DNA of 64,000 bases from Acholoe squamosa (lineage: Eukaryota; Annelida; Polychaeta; Phyllodocida; Polynoidae). The DNA is taken from the NCBI GenBank assembly GCA_949317995.1, contig OX439044.1, positions 20,298,641 to 20,362,640 of the forward strand. Reading direction: 5' to 3'. The first letter of the stretch is position 1. Each line of letters begins with the position of its first letter. Under the pieces are notes generated by a model. The model was not told where the DNA came from. It did not search any database and saw only the letters and a list, made by a program, of their open reading frames with translations. Below are positions 13,601-29,500 of the stretch, piece after piece. Both the position numbers and the translations under genes were made by a program.

Positions 13601-16600
13601 CCCACACACGACCATAGATTCTTAGATGCCTGTACTTGAAAAATGCGTTGGTATTCAAAATAATAATGGATTACACATTTTTAAAGACCTGTGATAGCTT
13701 CAAATGCATCTTATTGAAATTAGATGCCATGTAAATTTATGCAAAGACCATCGTCTGTATAAGACATCCAGACACATTTGATATAAAATGAGTTGCTTTT
13801 AAAGTCTACTCATCAACAGATCTAGATCCCTATACATGTTGCAACCTGGACCATATACCCAAAATACTGGACAATCTGCATGGCAGATGGGCTCTGACCA
13901 CATCTGAATCTATTTCTTTCCTAGCCATTAGTATATATCTGACATTGGAAGGAAGGGAGGGGGGCTTTCTCAATGCACCAAATGCTTTTTCCTCTCTTCA
14001 CAAGAGTCACTGTGCACAATAAACCAACAGACCCGGCGGCATCGTCTGTGGGCTCAGATCTCTATAAGTGACACCACCATCACTGGCAACTGCGTAATAC
14101 CCCTCTCCAACTTCTCTTGTCCCTTTTCACCATTGTCCAGCTTGGTTAAAAGGGAATTCATCGCATACTTGGCAATGACGCAACAGATGTCTTACAAGTT
14201 TGTCAATGGCAGTTGCACAAAAATGTGTCTGTGTTTCACTGAAAGGCGAGTTTTGCCAAACTGGACCCATCATCTCTGTGGGTACGAAGTGTTGTCTGCC
14301 AATTGTCATTAAACGTTATATAACCATGTCCAATATTGATTAATAGATTATTCTCTTCCTCTTCTTTTGCCTTCTAATTATTTCCAAATCAATATTTGAC
14401 TATCGGTATAGGCCATGTAGACATCTTACCATTATTTGGGACGTCTTTCCTTAGAAAATGAAATTATAGGCATTACTAGTGTTTCTCATAATTAATTTCC
14501 TGGTCCATATCAAGATACAACTGATACCAAGCAATTGTTCTGCATTAAAAACAATCTAACATAATGATGAATTATTTATGTATTATCTGGCTTATATGTG
14601 ACAATGCGATCCGCAGGAAGGTTTGCATACATTTGTCAAAATATTCCCAATTTGCTGTACTTATAAAACTACCTGTTATCTTAGACACGGGCTGTGGTCG
14701 TTTGGATCCCGTGGTGGTTAGATCCCAGCTCCGGGGACAAGGTCCTGCTCAGCCCGCATCCTTCATTACTACCCTCTTCCCCTCCCTCCATCTGCTACAC
14801 AAGCATTCCCTGTGCTTATGTTAAATTCATAATGAACTAACAATGAAAATGTATTGCTTCCCCATTTCTGAATAAAACCTGAGGGTGCATATATATGATA
14901 TTTGTTGAGTAAACCTCTGTCCATAATAACACAAACAAACATAACACTTGGTAAGTATCTCAGTATTCTATCAATATGTACCTGTGCTTCGATCTATTTA
15001 AAAACACACCATATTTAATCACCCTTTTCTTATGTTGGCCCTTCATTCTACCAATATAAACTTACCCACCTTTCTTTCAATACCAACCTAGTAGCAATGC
15101 CAAATCAACACAACTTCACAAATAGCGCCACCATAACATTGAAATAAAAACCAATATTCCAGTAGTAATATTTGAAAAATCGTGACACCTTTATATGCCT
15201 ATTGTGAACACAAGTAATATTTCATTAATTGTGCCATTATATTTCCATGATCCAATTGTAAATGAAATAACCTAAGCATCACCATAGTTGCTAGGACAAA
15301 AGATGGCGGATAATTGTAATTCCAGTTCCGGTTCCTGTTCAGCACGCATTCAGTGCGTTCCATGCGTGACGTCATCGGCGACAATTGACCCCTTCATTAT
15401 GATGAAATTTCAGTAAGTGTGGCCCACAATGAGGCCCACCGGTATTCACATTATAACCATTACACACCTTTAGTTACCTGTGGGTACCTCCAATCACTCT
15501 TAGTTCAGCAACACCTGTCTCCATAGGCAACCCACACATGCTCACCTCGAGGCTATTTCGCCTCAGGTAACTCCAAGTGCACTGCATGTGAGGGGTAAGA
15601 AAAATTCCAGGGGAATGAAAATCTTCCTGCTGTTTCTAGAAATAGCCTCAGAGCTCTTTTCAATGTCCATGGTTAAAGAGAAAGGTGAGTTGTGGTGACT
15701 AATCCGGGGTGGTTCTATGATGGTGCCAGTGCTGAAGAGATGGCGTAAATCCTTCATTATCACCCAGGAAGTGTGCGTAAATAGAATGGTGCTGGAGTTG
15801 ACTTTAGGATCTTAGTCCATCAGGAGTTAGTCCAGTGATGGCGGTATTATACCAAACTACTATGGTCTATGCCCAACACCAACTAGTCAGCCCTGGGTCC
15901 TGATTCCCAACACTGCCGACCACCTCTCTTCCCCTGACCTAACTGGGCACAAGCTAGCGCCCGACTCGCCGCCTAATCCCCGACAAACCTTTATTTATAT
16001 CGGCCCACTGTTTCAGAAATATCGAGTTAGATGGCAATTTTTCCCCTGCATTTATTCCTTTACAAACGTATTGGCTGGCCGAGCGGGCGGATTTTCACCG
16101 TGCATTAGGCCTGTTTCACGGCACCGCCCGTCGGCCGTGCCAGCAGGCTCGACCCGCCTTGAAATGCGATTTAACTCATCACTGCGACCCTGTTTTGCCG
16201 AGCGGGGAGAGTGAGGGAGGGGTTGGTGTATGGAGTAGAGAGGGGGTACTAGAGGGAGGGGGAGTTGCTCAAGCCAGTGACTTTTGTTTAACTGTTTAAT
16301 TAACTGAGTGGAAGGACTATAAAGTTGATGTAAGGAACGCGCTTCAAGTGGTGGGCGCTGGTGCCGCTGGTGCATGATGGTGGTGGGTGGTGGCAAATTG
16401 GTGGTGGTAGGCAGCAAGGTGGTGGCGGTGATGGGGGGGAGGGGACTGCCTCTACAAGGCCTTCTTGCCTTGCTCATTGCCTTGCTTGGCTGCGCGGACG
16501 GCGGGCTTTCTGCCTGCCAGTGCATGCTTCTTGGAAATCCAATTTCTGCCGGTGGATGACAATGCATGTTGCCGTGCCGAATTAGCAGACGGTAGAGGGC

Positions 16601-19600
16601 ACGGCGAGAATTAACTCAGAGCGCCTGGCTAATCACAGGGTGAATTACAGAGGTCGGCAGTCCTGGCCTTGCCCCCTCCTCACGCCGAACAGGCAAATTG
16701 ACCGGCACAGAAAGAGGAGGAGAGGGGATGGGTGAAAGGGGGTGAAAATGTAAGGTGGCAACTGGAGGGTGGGTAGATGGGGTATTCTTGATAAGGGAAG
16801 TGATTTCCAAAGGTGACTTAACAGGACATCTATAGGTGTGTGATTTGGATGGGGGATGGTAGGGGTAGGGCGAAGGGCTTTAGGATAATGCTAAGCCCCA
16901 TCACACCATCACCTCCCTCCCATGTGTAAGGGTTAGGGACGCTGGGGTAGGTTAGGTTAGGGTGGGTGGCACGCCTGGCACCCTCACACCCTACATTAGC
17001 TCTTTTCACATATTCGCCGTTTTCGGCTTTCTTCTTCCATCAATAGTCTTTCCTGCACTGACACAGCTGCCTGCACATCCATCTGGCCACCAGTCAGCCT
17101 GCCTGCCAATCTGACGGTCTTCCCGCCAACTGGCTCTAGCATTGTACCCCAAGTCCCAATCCTATACACCCCTCCAAGATCACCCCTCAACCACCACCTG
17201 CAGATCTCTCCTACCCTCCCCTACCCTACCACCCCATGTAACTCGCAGCTGGCCTCTCTCTAGGCCGCGCGTGGGACGGGATCCAACAGGATCCGACAAG
17301 GTCCAAAGGGGATCCAAAACAGGCATCCAAAGATGAGATGAGTCACTGTAAAACAACAGCTGGCGAGTAGACGGCCATAGCGGTACATGCATTGCATATC
17401 TATGCTATCCTCTGAATAGTGATTCCTCAATGGAGAATGGGCTATTTTGGGGATAACATAGATTTAGGATATGAGCAGGCACGTGTACATGTATGGTAAA
17501 TAAGGTGGTGGAATAATCGTAGCCAAGCCACAACATATTTCCTCCATAATGTATTCATTGAATTAAAATATTGTGCCAGACCCCAATGTAATGCGTTACA
17601 TGTTCTGCCAACATGTACAATACCCTCACGAGGAGTGAGTGAGTAATAGATGTTTAACGCCATTTCGACAGCTGTGGCCATATTCATGGCGAGAACTACA
17701 TTACACAATTTCATAAGGGAATGTGTCAGTGCCTGCGCATATGTGCACCACACACATCTCGAGGGGATAGGAAAGAGGAGAAATAGACCCTTTTAAGTGG
17801 GCTAGGGAAGCCCACCCTCACGAGGAGGACGCGTGCCTAACATGCTTGTATCGGCAGCAACATGGGACTCTCTATGTACAGCTATACCATGAAAATACAA
17901 TCATGTGTATGATGGTCTTTCATGTGGCTTTGGTATACCGTGTTCTCATTATGTTGTGATTCTGAGGATAACATTTGATTAAACTGCTTCAAAGGAGCGA
18001 AACACCCTGGTGAACAATGTTATGACGTGTGCTCTCAGCAATTCTTACATGCTTATGTAGTGGCAATTTTATTTCTTTCTACTGAGAGTAGGGAAAATGG
18101 GTTAGGGGTCCTCAATCAAAACAATTTCAAGTATCCCCTTCTCTATATACGTATGCATTGCATATATGAGTATGATGACTTTTTACAGAAAGGCTGTGTT
18201 TACATTCCTTTGAGAACGACTCCCCAGAGTCAGGGGAATGGCAGAAGAGAGATGTCCGGGGGGGTGACCAGAAAGGGAGGTGTCCTGGCACCTTTGAGTT
18301 CTGATGTGAATGGGTGTGATTTCAATGAATTAGGGCTAGATGTTGATGGTCCATTTGGTACTGAGTCTCCCAACCACACAATATGAAAGACACATTCTTA
18401 ATGGATCTGAGGAAATTACGACTGTCAATGTCTTTGCCCAAATATGAAGGAAATCCTACAGATGTCAAAGAAGTCACATCCCTGATTAAGCACACCAAAA
18501 TACCCGGTCCCTACTTCCCAAATTTGTGTTGGTTCTATGGATTGGAAACCATTCTGTTACAGGGTCTTGATAATGGGGCTCAGACATATATACTTTTAAG
18601 CCAGATAGTAGGAAGTTCACTTCAATATACACAGTAAGATGTGAATACGAAATGGCTTGCAGAGGAGGTGCCCACAGAACACTGTGAGGCGATCAGACTA
18701 ATTTCCTCCAGCAATTGATCACTCGAGAGGTTAATTAAGGAAAAGCTTACTGGAGTTTGAATGCTGAGTGCTTCTCTACCCCTCAACCCCCAACTGTGAC
18801 CAGACAGAGGTCCCTAGGGTGAACTTCTGGTCAGATGGCCTGGTCAGCTGTGGTCAGTGGCCCGAGTAGCACAGTGGTGGCACAGGTGGCATCCCACTGA
18901 GCTAAGGCTATGGAAAGCAGTAGCTAATACAGAAATAGCCCAGCTGTGACCCCAACTCCCTAAACCATTCAAGTGCATTATGGTGTATTGAGAATAGTGC
19001 ATAATAATATCTCTGTTGTGTGGTGCCACATGCATAGCGAAGACAATGCACAGAATTCTTTATCTTTATACCTGTGAAACAGGGTCCTTGACCTGTGATG
19101 TAGCTCCCCATTGAGCTGTTACATAATATTGTTAGGTCTGAATACAATACCGGGTTTATGTCTCCTTTTGGTACACTTATGGATGCTACAAATGTCTCAA
19201 GCAAGGACTCATGTGTATATAAAATACCACTGCTAACTTGGGCGCAGTCAATGATAACAATTTACACCATGTGGAACATGCCCATTTCCATATACTACTT
19301 TTATATAGCACAGACACAGCAATATTTTAGGACAACTTTTCGCTCACTTGAATCTCTATTCCTTGAAGAAGAAAAGAGCTTATATCATAATCATATCGAG
19401 AAAAATATATATACGACATCGATTGATAAATGGATGGAGAGGACAGATGGGCCGAGATAAGGACCATTTTAAAATAGGCTAGGGAAGCCTATATCTAATG
19501 TTCAAAATTCACATCACGAGAAAAATTGCAATTTCCATACACTACTTACGGCTCAGACACATTTTGAAAACAATTGAGAAACTCTTTTCTCCCTTCTCAA

Positions 19601-22600
19601 TTCAGAAGAGCGAGATCTTCATTCTCGTAAACATGCTGAATGGTCCCAATTTCTTCAATTAGTTCCCCTTCTTGATTAACAAAGAAAAGTTAGCCACAAC
19701 GAGTTGCGTGTAAATCAGCTGCGTACTGGCTAATGACGGTACAAATGTATTTGAGCTGCAATTTCTCGGTCAATTCATATTGATGTGCGTAAAACAGTTT
19801 CAGTAACAGATCCCCCTGAACGCAAAACATGTTTTATCAGTGTTGATTTGCAGCCGCAAAAGCTCGTATTGACATGCAGCAAGTGGTGGTCCCATCAGTA
19901 ATATTCCCCACCCGACATTGCAAAGAGCAAGAGTCACTAAAAAGAAAGACTCCAAATTTGCAGCCTGGGCGAAAGGGCCTATGGAGAAAGGATGGCGGTG
20001 GGAGGTATTTATTTGCTGGAGTGAATTGCAAGCGGACCATTCCATTTGTCACAAGTGACTCGCAAACCAGGGCCAATGCAATTATCAGCCAACTCTCGAA
20101 TTGCCCCTCTCCAGCCACAAATTTAGAACGGCGGAGATTGCAGCCCAAGTCCAGGCGTGGATGTGCTTGGGGAGTGTCAATCCGTTGTGGGACCCAAGGG
20201 CGGTGGAGGTGGTTGAGGTTGAGCCGGGAAATGGAATCATTCCTCCTGGAGGCTTTTAACTTTATGAATGACGCGGCGGGAAATTGGTGCCAGCGGGGGC
20301 GGCCGCCGATGGCTAGGCGGTAAGTACTGGTCAGTGTAGGCGACCAGGGGTACGGCCATGGTGCGGACTGAACATGGTGATGGCCAGCAGCCGTGGTCAA
20401 GTCCTGTCCCGGAGGTCATTTGTCTACTGACCAATACCCTGTCCAAGTGGCCAGAACCCTGGAGAGAGAACTGGCACCGGCATGCAGATCGAGGAGCAAA
20501 TAATGCGATCTGCGTGCCCACAAAGCGAAGGGTAATAGGATGGAGGGTTGAAGAACCCCTTTGTTCGGCACCCCTGAACACTGCTAACAGCAATCATTAC
20601 CAGGGTAGGAATCAGTCTGGATCCTGTAATATCCACGCCCCAATAACCCTACCTCCTCTTCTCCCTTCTCTCCTTGACACAAACTAAAACCATTCCTCTT
20701 TGTCTTATTGCATTTAGAGTAAATCCATCCCAAACAGAAAGTACTTTAGAAAAGAGTCACCATCCTGCCCCACACTCTGCTCCAACCTCCATCCATCTAG
20801 GAACAAAAAGAAGAGGTTTAAGTTATCATAGAACAACGTTATAGAATGCAAGGGAGAGATAACTGCTCCGTCGCAGGATCAACATGGAATCTGCTCTTTT
20901 TGACTGCCCGCTTTGCCGATAGAGGGGGATTTGCCTTTCATGACACAAGCTTACCCCCACCCCTCTCAGTCGGACAGAAACCATGTTGTATGGGACTCTG
21001 CCTGCTCGGATAGCCAGCTAAGCACGCCATTTCTTCCGGCCAATTATGTACTGAAAGATCTACCGGTCCATATGGCCAGAACTGATAAGCCAACGATTCC
21101 TCTTATTCTCCCTTAACGTCCACTGTGTGAACCAGACTGTAGACTTTTTTTCCACTCTCAAACTTCAATAGGACGCGGCGAAGCGGTTAGAAATTGTCAT
21201 TTTGATACAGGGCTCGCCTTTCGTGTTGATCTTTAAAAAGTTAAATGTTTTCAGACTATTTTGTGAAGGCCGCGTCGCAGGATGGGATGAGGGGTGATCT
21301 TCCCTCTGAGCATCAGACAACTGAGAGTTGAATTTCAGATGTGCCTCAAATGGGACGAAATGACTTGTAGTGGTTGACTGGAAACTGATTTTCTTCTTCA
21401 AACGTTGTAACGTTGGGCCTATGTAGCCGTGGTAATTACATTGACCTGTGGTTGATGTTGTAAAGACCACTTTAAAAGGAACGTGCTTCTTTTGCAATAA
21501 AATTGGAATGTCACTTAGAATCCATGTCTATATCAACTCATATAGTGCTTGCCCACAGTGATGGAAAAAGAAGATTGTAAAATTGGTCCGGACTGAAACC
21601 TGAGCTACTGTATACTTTGTGGTTATTTGATAGTCAAAATTAAATGTTCTAAAATATGATCCTTTATAGTTTTTTCTAGGTTGTGTACAATGTGAGACAA
21701 CACGTACACATTGCCTTCATTTTTCCATTAAGTTAAAGGCTGTGGAGTCAGGTCAGGGACAGTACTAGCATTTCGCCTGCTCTCAATGGTGTAAAATACG
21801 AGAAAAGACCAGAGAGGCAATTGCAGGAGCTGCTGGAACCGTGCGGCTGCCACCAATGGTTGGACCAGCATAACAAATATTTGCTAGAGCCACGTGGTGG
21901 TCGTCAATCGATTGAGTTTCTGCCTGACTCGGCAGGTTGCGAGAGGAACTTTCGCTTTTTACATTGTATAGGCATTTCTCTTTTCCCCCCACCCCACCCT
22001 CAACAAATCACACAGAGGCACCCCCCCCCCTTGAATTTATTCCATTGCGCAACTGCAAGAAAGTCGTTGGCGAAGATATCCATTAACCGTGCCATTTGCA
22101 GTTCCAATGTAGCGCTGTGCGTCCCAGGCTGGCATTTTCGCCCCTTAACTTCTCCATGGCTAAGTGCGCGCGTGGCACCATAAGGCAGCGACACCCGTTC
22201 GTATATAACCCAACGGGCTCAACGCCTACAACGCAGCTATTCCGCGCCTACCGCCACCGCGACGACATTAGTGTAGAACATCCCACTATAGGTGCTAGGC
22301 CGACTGGAAGCAGCGGTTTTAAAGCATGTAATCAACTCGAAGACTTTATCCCAAAGTGCTGATGTGGCGGGTTTTGTGTTGGGTTATACGGGTATGACAG
22401 CCATGCAGGGTGGCCGGCAGGCAGGTGTAATCGTCCGGTATAATTGAATTAGAAGAAAAGATTGGCGTCAGTCTTGGCGCTGGTCATCGAGGTGAGATTG
22501 ATGGCCGGCTGGTAACACGAGCAGCCGGCAGGACCGTTATCTACCCCCCCCCCCACCCCAAAACTTCCAACCACCCCCCCCCATATACCCATATATCACA

Positions 22601-23433
22601 TATACCCCCAATCATTGTATTCTGGCACGTGCGTGTAGAGACTGAAAGGAAATCAAACATATTCATTTGTACATAATCCTTAATATTGTTTCTGGGGACT
22701 GTGATGTAGGTGAATCTCTTCCATTGATTATTACCCCCTTATACTTTGATTCCACATATAATCAATGCTGTGTATTTGTATTTTTCAACCCAAATAACAA
22801 AGCATTGAACCCAACTACAGGGCTAATATAATCCATATATAAAATCAAATAATGTTTGATACGTCTATATGTTCGATCCTAGCCACACCCAATATACTCT
22901 ATTACCATTAGCTGAGGAGAGCGTTTTTCGTGTTGTGTGGGAAGGCACAAAACATCCCTCACATATCAAGGCTGCCTGTGATGCTCCTCCTAGCGGGGGA
23001 TAACCGGAACATCTGTTAGTAGAGACTAAATGCTGAGCATGGAAAATCGCGTCCAGAGCGGCGCGAAATTCGGTTCTGCGCGCGATTTAACCGCCGACAC
23101 CCTTGTGCTATCCCTATGCCTAATCGGAGACGAGCCACTGCCGACCCTGCCACCTGCTGGGAAGTGCAGGAAACCTTTAAGTCTAAATTTCACACCTATG
23201 AGGCAGATAATTGCCGACATTGGGTGGATGATACGGCCGGACGCGTGGGGTCAGAACACGCAGATCACAACAAGCAAATCAGGGTGAAAATTCCCCTGGG
23301 CTCCACATGACCCCATCATCACCCTCTGTGCTCTGCAGTTGGCGCACTGGATGGGTGCTATCGTTGGGACTATGAAAATGCCGGGATTGGAGGGTTATGA
23401 ACCGAATACTTCAGATTTCTTGGTGTAGAGGCA

Positions 23434-23522
<89 letters not shown>

Positions 23523-26500
23523 ATATATGCGTACATGTATATTCTCTATTCTTCTTATAAACCAAAGAAACAGGCACTCATGTATAGGTAGTACAGCCGA
23601 GGTTCATTTTATTACACTTAAGCTGTCCTGGGCATGTAACATTTCAATGTATACATTGTCATCATCTGAAAGAAATCCGTACAAAGGAATTTGGGTAATT
23701 AGTTGGATAGAATATGTGTAAGGGTGGAAATGAGATGTGGGGTTGATTGATGTGGGGAGTGGGGGTGGGGCTATCCAGATGGACACAGTAGGACCAGGAT
23801 GTTCACCATGCAGGGTTCCAGCCAGCGCTGGACTTTTCTGTCACCCCTTTGCTCATACAAGAACCTCTAACACCCTCAGACCTTCCCTCCCACACCCTCG
23901 AGGCCTGCCTTGATCTGAAGGGCGCCAGTTATGAACACCGGATGATCATGTGGCTAACACCGGCGCGAAAATTGAAATTTCACGCCGTACCACACCCAAG
24001 TATGTTTTCCATTTCCAGCGGCTAAATCATGGGGAATTAGGAAGAAAAGAAGACATGCGCCGTGGCTTTTTCTGGATCTTTCTCCTTTCTTTAGCTAGGT
24101 CAGGGTGTGGTGAGGGAGGAGGAAAGGGGTTGGGGTGCTCGTCCCGAAAATCAATGACTTTTCTTTATGGCGTCGAGGTACCCGGGTCCATTATTGGAAA
24201 AGGTTTCATAATTTGCGCCGACACGGCACCGGCTTGGGAAGTTTTGTGGTGGGCTTTAGTAACAATCTCTTCTCATGCAGCGACACCTTCCACTCACCTT
24301 TCTGCAGCGATCGATCAGTCGGGCAGGGAGTGTGGAGTGTGTGGTTTGGGGTGGGGGCGAGAGCTGTGAGTGTTCATGTGGCAAAAAGTTAGATCTTTTA
24401 GACAATGTATGATGATAAAGTAAAATATGAAAATTGTCTCCTTCTACCTACAATTAATGGTAAGTTATCACGCATTTTAACGTTCCTCATTCCATCTCCA
24501 AATAATGCAGATATTACAAATAACTATAGTCAATTGCAGCCAAAATGACCATGTTCAATCAACTTTAAACACGCTAGGAATGGTATTGATGGGCCATATA
24601 GTAAACCAGGCAAGTAGTACTAAAAGGGCATTAGTAGTGCATTAATATTACCTCCTCCCATCACCCTACAAGGCAGCTATGTGGGGGTTCTAAGACTTGT
24701 ACCCCACACAGGCTTCCCACACACAGAGACAGGCGCCTCCATTCACTCAGTAGGACAATATTTACTAGTTTGTCTTTGATGTGTCTCTATGCCGCCTCTC
24801 TGTGAGAGCACACGACCAAACATTCCTCACCTATTCCACATACCAATACCCACACTGCCTAATTGGGGTGGAGTATGGCTGGTCTCTCAGAAGAGGAGAT
24901 ACTATATAACAGAATCCATGGAGATGAAAGACCAATCCCACCAAATGCCAAGTTCGCTTGATGCAGATTGCGATGGTTTGTTTCTGTTATTCATTTGAAA
25001 ACTGCCAAATCTATGTTGGTTTTAAACAACCGGAATGGAAGAGTTAGCAGTCGCTACACAACAGGTTGCTATGGCCGTCAGAACGTACGTTCCTGGCCGT
25101 TGCTAGGTGGTAGTCAGGAGAACGGCAGCGAAGTGCGCCCCAGTCACTGATTGGCCGAGAGCCTCAGCAGGGACGCTAGAATCATTGAGATCACTTCCGG
25201 TCGCCCAGTTGTGAATGGAGGCCGACATATTGCCCAGCCTGAGCTCCCCTTCCCCTGCCAGTTCTCTTCCTACCCCCTTCACAAGCCTTGCGCATGGCGG
25301 CACCGGCGATTGATTCTGGCGATTCGCGAATTTCGAGCCTGATCGGAACCCACTGGGTCTATTGAGGCCTGGGCCACAGCGTTGACAGCCAGATGGGTCC
25401 GTCGGACGCCACATGGGAGCTTCGCCGGGCACCCACCATTGTGGTTGATCCGGCCAGCCATGAACATCAGTGGACATCACAGAAAGGTGGTGGTTTCATT
25501 TCATTAACTGCAAAGACAAATTTTCCACGCCGGGTCCCAGTACACCTGACTGGGTCCGGCCACGCGCAGGGAGCATAGGGCGACACCTGGGGTGAGGTAG
25601 GGGATGTGTTGGGTAGGGGCTGGGTGCTGTTGGACGTCAATGGTCACCCCCCCCCCCCACCACCACCACCACCAACTCCTCAACCCCATCTTTACCAATA
25701 ACTTGTCCCACCTCAGTCCCATTTCATTATACTTCTCACATCCACGGACGCGTGGTTCACCCACCGACCGTTAGATGCCACCACGAGCCCCATCTGTGGG
25801 CCGTCCTCAGACCATTCACCAGCGCCACTAACGGGGAATAATCTCATCTTCCAGGGGGTCATCTGACAACAAATACCCACCACCTCAAATGTGACCCACC
25901 CCACACTTAGCCCTCCCCTCCAAAAAAAAAAACTCTCCCCCCATCGTCCATCGCATCACTTTGCCAAATTCAAATTATGTTGATCTAGCTGAATTTGCCC
26001 AGTATTGGTAGTACTATTATACTGGCTCCAGGCAAGAAATACCGGAAGGTCTTCATATCAGATGGCCATGCACCTACTTGAATAGCACTTGAACAATGAG
26101 AGCTATAATGCCTCAAACACAAATAAATATTTTCAAATCAAATCAAGCCCTAGTGACTGAATATTTGCTACGTTTGGTATCATGTTCTGTTTATTGTGAC
26201 ATTCACGTAGGGTATGTACATGAAATCATTGCAATAAGTTAATCATATCATGGCTAGCTCTACTGGCTCTAGTTCATGATTCGCCTTGCACTAACCACCA
26301 AAACTCAAAATGAGATTTCCCTCGCTTCCCTCCAGGCTGCTATACCCGCTCATTCCCAGATCAGCGCTCCTTGAGTTATTCCTTCAATATTGGCATGCTA
26401 TGAGTGATTTCATAAATAAATCCCCACTTTACCTGCCTAGCCCCAGCCTCCCAAACACAAATACGGCACCTCCAGCGTCCTCCTCCTGTATCAGCCCCTC

Positions 26501-29500
26501 ATAATTCACGCTGGGGTTGAGACCAGGAGGTCACTGGAGTTGACCAAGCGGAAGGTCAAAACTTCATAAACGAGGCGGATAAATCATGACCAGCGATCAT
26601 GGCGCTGATCTGGAGGAGGGGTGTGGGTTAGGAGACGAAGCAAGATTTAGGATGTAGGGAACTAAGGACAGTGTCGCAGTAGGGGGTAGGCAGTGTGTTA
26701 GGGAAGGAGTTCATTTGCTCAAATCTATTGATGTTAATGTAAGAGGAGGAGAATATTTCTGAAGGAAAAGAATATATAAGACTTTAAGTGAATCAATGGA
26801 CTCGTCTATTAGGCACCAAACTCATTGAAGCCCCCATCCACCCACCACTCCTGGACCCTCCTCCTCCCACCCGCCCCCCTCCACAGTATCATGTCTGTAA
26901 CCTGCACAGTGTATAGTTATAGGGACACAAGTAGAGACGGTAAAGGAGGAGAAACAAAAGGAAAGATGAATACGAGATACACTGTGTACCTGTGGTAAGG
27001 TCAAAGGATGGGGCTGGCGGCGAGTTTGTGTCTCTGAAAGTTTATGGTCTGCCATTCTCCCTACAAGTCCATCTATTATGTGAAATAAGTCCCCACCAAA
27101 TGGACTAAGTGTGTGTATTTTTAACTCCATCTTAAATTGTTTTGTTCCCTATCACAGTACCTCATTATTTTCCTTTGGTTATTATTTTCTCGCATTACAG
27201 CCACAGGGAAAACTTGCATTAGCACCCACTGTAAAATATGTTTTTCATGACCAATATCATGCCATTACATGCAGAGCCATGGGTGGCTAAATACAATATA
27301 GGAAAGAACACACATAGTGTAAGGTCCATTAACATTAGCTATATGAAGAGTGAAATGTAGCAATAAATGAGCCATATTCTATTCTAGTCCAGAATGATAT
27401 ATACAGTACAGAAGGGAAAATCTGGACAAGGAATACATTCATAAGTGTGATAACATGGTCAAGCAAGATTTTCAGTCACCCTTTTAGATATAAACTCAAA
27501 GTAGCGAACAGACACAACTGGCGGCTATATAGACAGAATACACCAAAGATTGATCAAAGATATCAACGTAGTTGAAGTTGACCACTGCCGCTAATGCACA
27601 AACATAATTCGTGAATATCGAAGAGAAAATAAAGTGCCATGGGGAAAAAGCTGTCCCAACCCATGTCTGAATAAAGGTAAAATGATTCTAAACATCTTGA
27701 ACATAAAACTAATCCTTGAATGGAATATCAAACAGGCTGAACAGAAAAATACCCAATGTTTTAAACGGTGAAGGGCGGATGTCAGTTTATCAAAGAAACA
27801 TTTGACAGAGACCATAAGATGACAGAGAAGAGTGAGGGATAACGGAGGAGGTTGCTATGAGACACAAGGGGATAGTTTGGCCAGTTTACCAAGGCCTGAC
27901 AGCCCTTCAGTCCCAAACAAAAGCTTCCCTAAGGTCTGATGAAAAACCAAGACAAAGGCCATCTCCCTGGTGGCTCATTAGGAGGACACGAGCAAAATTA
28001 ACCAATAGAGCTGCTCCCTGGCATTAAGTGGTGAGCTGCTCACCGTCAGGGGATCAGGATAAGGAGTCAGAGCCGCGCGGCGGGTGGCCGCCGACAATGA
28101 GGTAAATTAAAGTGGACAAACCTGTATCCGCTGCCAATATCGCTGCCATGCCAGCGGCCATGAGAAAAACACGGAACCAATTCAATTAGGACCGAGGTCG
28201 CAGGCCAGTGTTTGGGGGTTGAGAGGTGTGAGCGTGGATTAGCGGGGGTCAGCCATTTTGAGGGACGGCGCGACCGCTAGCGTCGCCTAGCGGCGGTAGG
28301 GGGTGATCTGTATGCGGCCCGGTCGCGCCGGACACAGGGGTAATCATGCTAAGGGCACTGTCGGCCGACGAAGGGGCCGAAGACGCGCGTCGTCCGCCAT
28401 GCAAAAACCGGCCTTCGCCATATCCGGCCAGCCGACCGGAAGTGGGACAACATCGTCGGCGCGAAGACGAAATTGTCTACACTCGATTAGGTACTATTAG
28501 TGCGTGCACCTTCGGCGGACCGGGAAAGGCGCCGGTTTTATAAGCTGTCAGTCTACAAGATGCACAAAGGACCTCACATGCAAGGCCATTGGAGGGACTA
28601 CTCAGAAAGAAGAAGCAATAAAACGACCGAGGCAAGTGGGGAACAGAACTGATAACCATAGACAACTCCTCTGAAAAGAGAATTAGCTTCTATTACTACA
28701 AGTTGCTGCCCTACACAACTGGAATCAAAACAAGATCAATCATTTGCGATATTGGTATAACTCATAAGAATGATGTCAGTTTAAAAAAGAATAAGTAATC
28801 CCAGACCCAAACTCTACTGTAAACGTCCATGCATATTCCTAGTCATAATCTCAATTGCGTCCAATGGTTCACGGATCATCGGACTAGAGGTGGTGGGTGG
28901 GGTACAGGGGGTAGTCTTGTCATGAGAGGCTAGATGGATACCCACAGAGCTATTAGCGCTCAAAGCACGTACACATTGAACGTGAGTTAACTCCCATTTA
29001 ATCCCTGCTCAGACGACAGTTCATCGTCGTCCATGCGCCAGCTCGTATACGTGTACTGATCAACTGATTGCATGAAACAAAAACAGGTAAAGCACCAAAG
29101 GAGAGCAATATCAAATTGTATCAATTATTTACTCTATGTGTACTCTCATGTTAATTTGTGAACTTGGTTGGGTTTGCACATCTTCTTGAAATTCAAATAG
29201 TTGACTCGCGGAATGTTCACTCCTTATACTTGTTCCCTTCAGGTTGTATTACTTCTGAGGGGGAAGGGAGGGGGGATTACTTTCTACCATTAGAAATCCA
29301 CAGACCTGTGATGGGACCCAACAATATCAATATTTCGGATCGCATTGCCAATGCGACACCTTGAAATGTGTGATTTAAATCGTCATTTTTTTTTATTTTT
29401 TATTTTTTAGCTTTATTGATAACTGTCCAGTCATCCCTTAACTAACCTCCCCTACAGTTCTGGTGACCAGTCCCGTAACTTCCGACCAAAGATACAAAGG

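Noticed and set aside
16052-16567. 171-codon minus-strand open frame
   Set aside because: Pro/His/Ser/Thr-rich with no motif; overlapping frames are open on the other strand too. It reflects base composition.
18857-18912. tRNA-like start GGCCCGAGTAGCACAGTGG
   Set aside because: A-box-like word only; no B box at the right distance and no cloverleaf.
19837-20687. Long overlapping open frames on both strands
   Set aside because: GC-rich block; translations show no domain and there are no matching splice borders.
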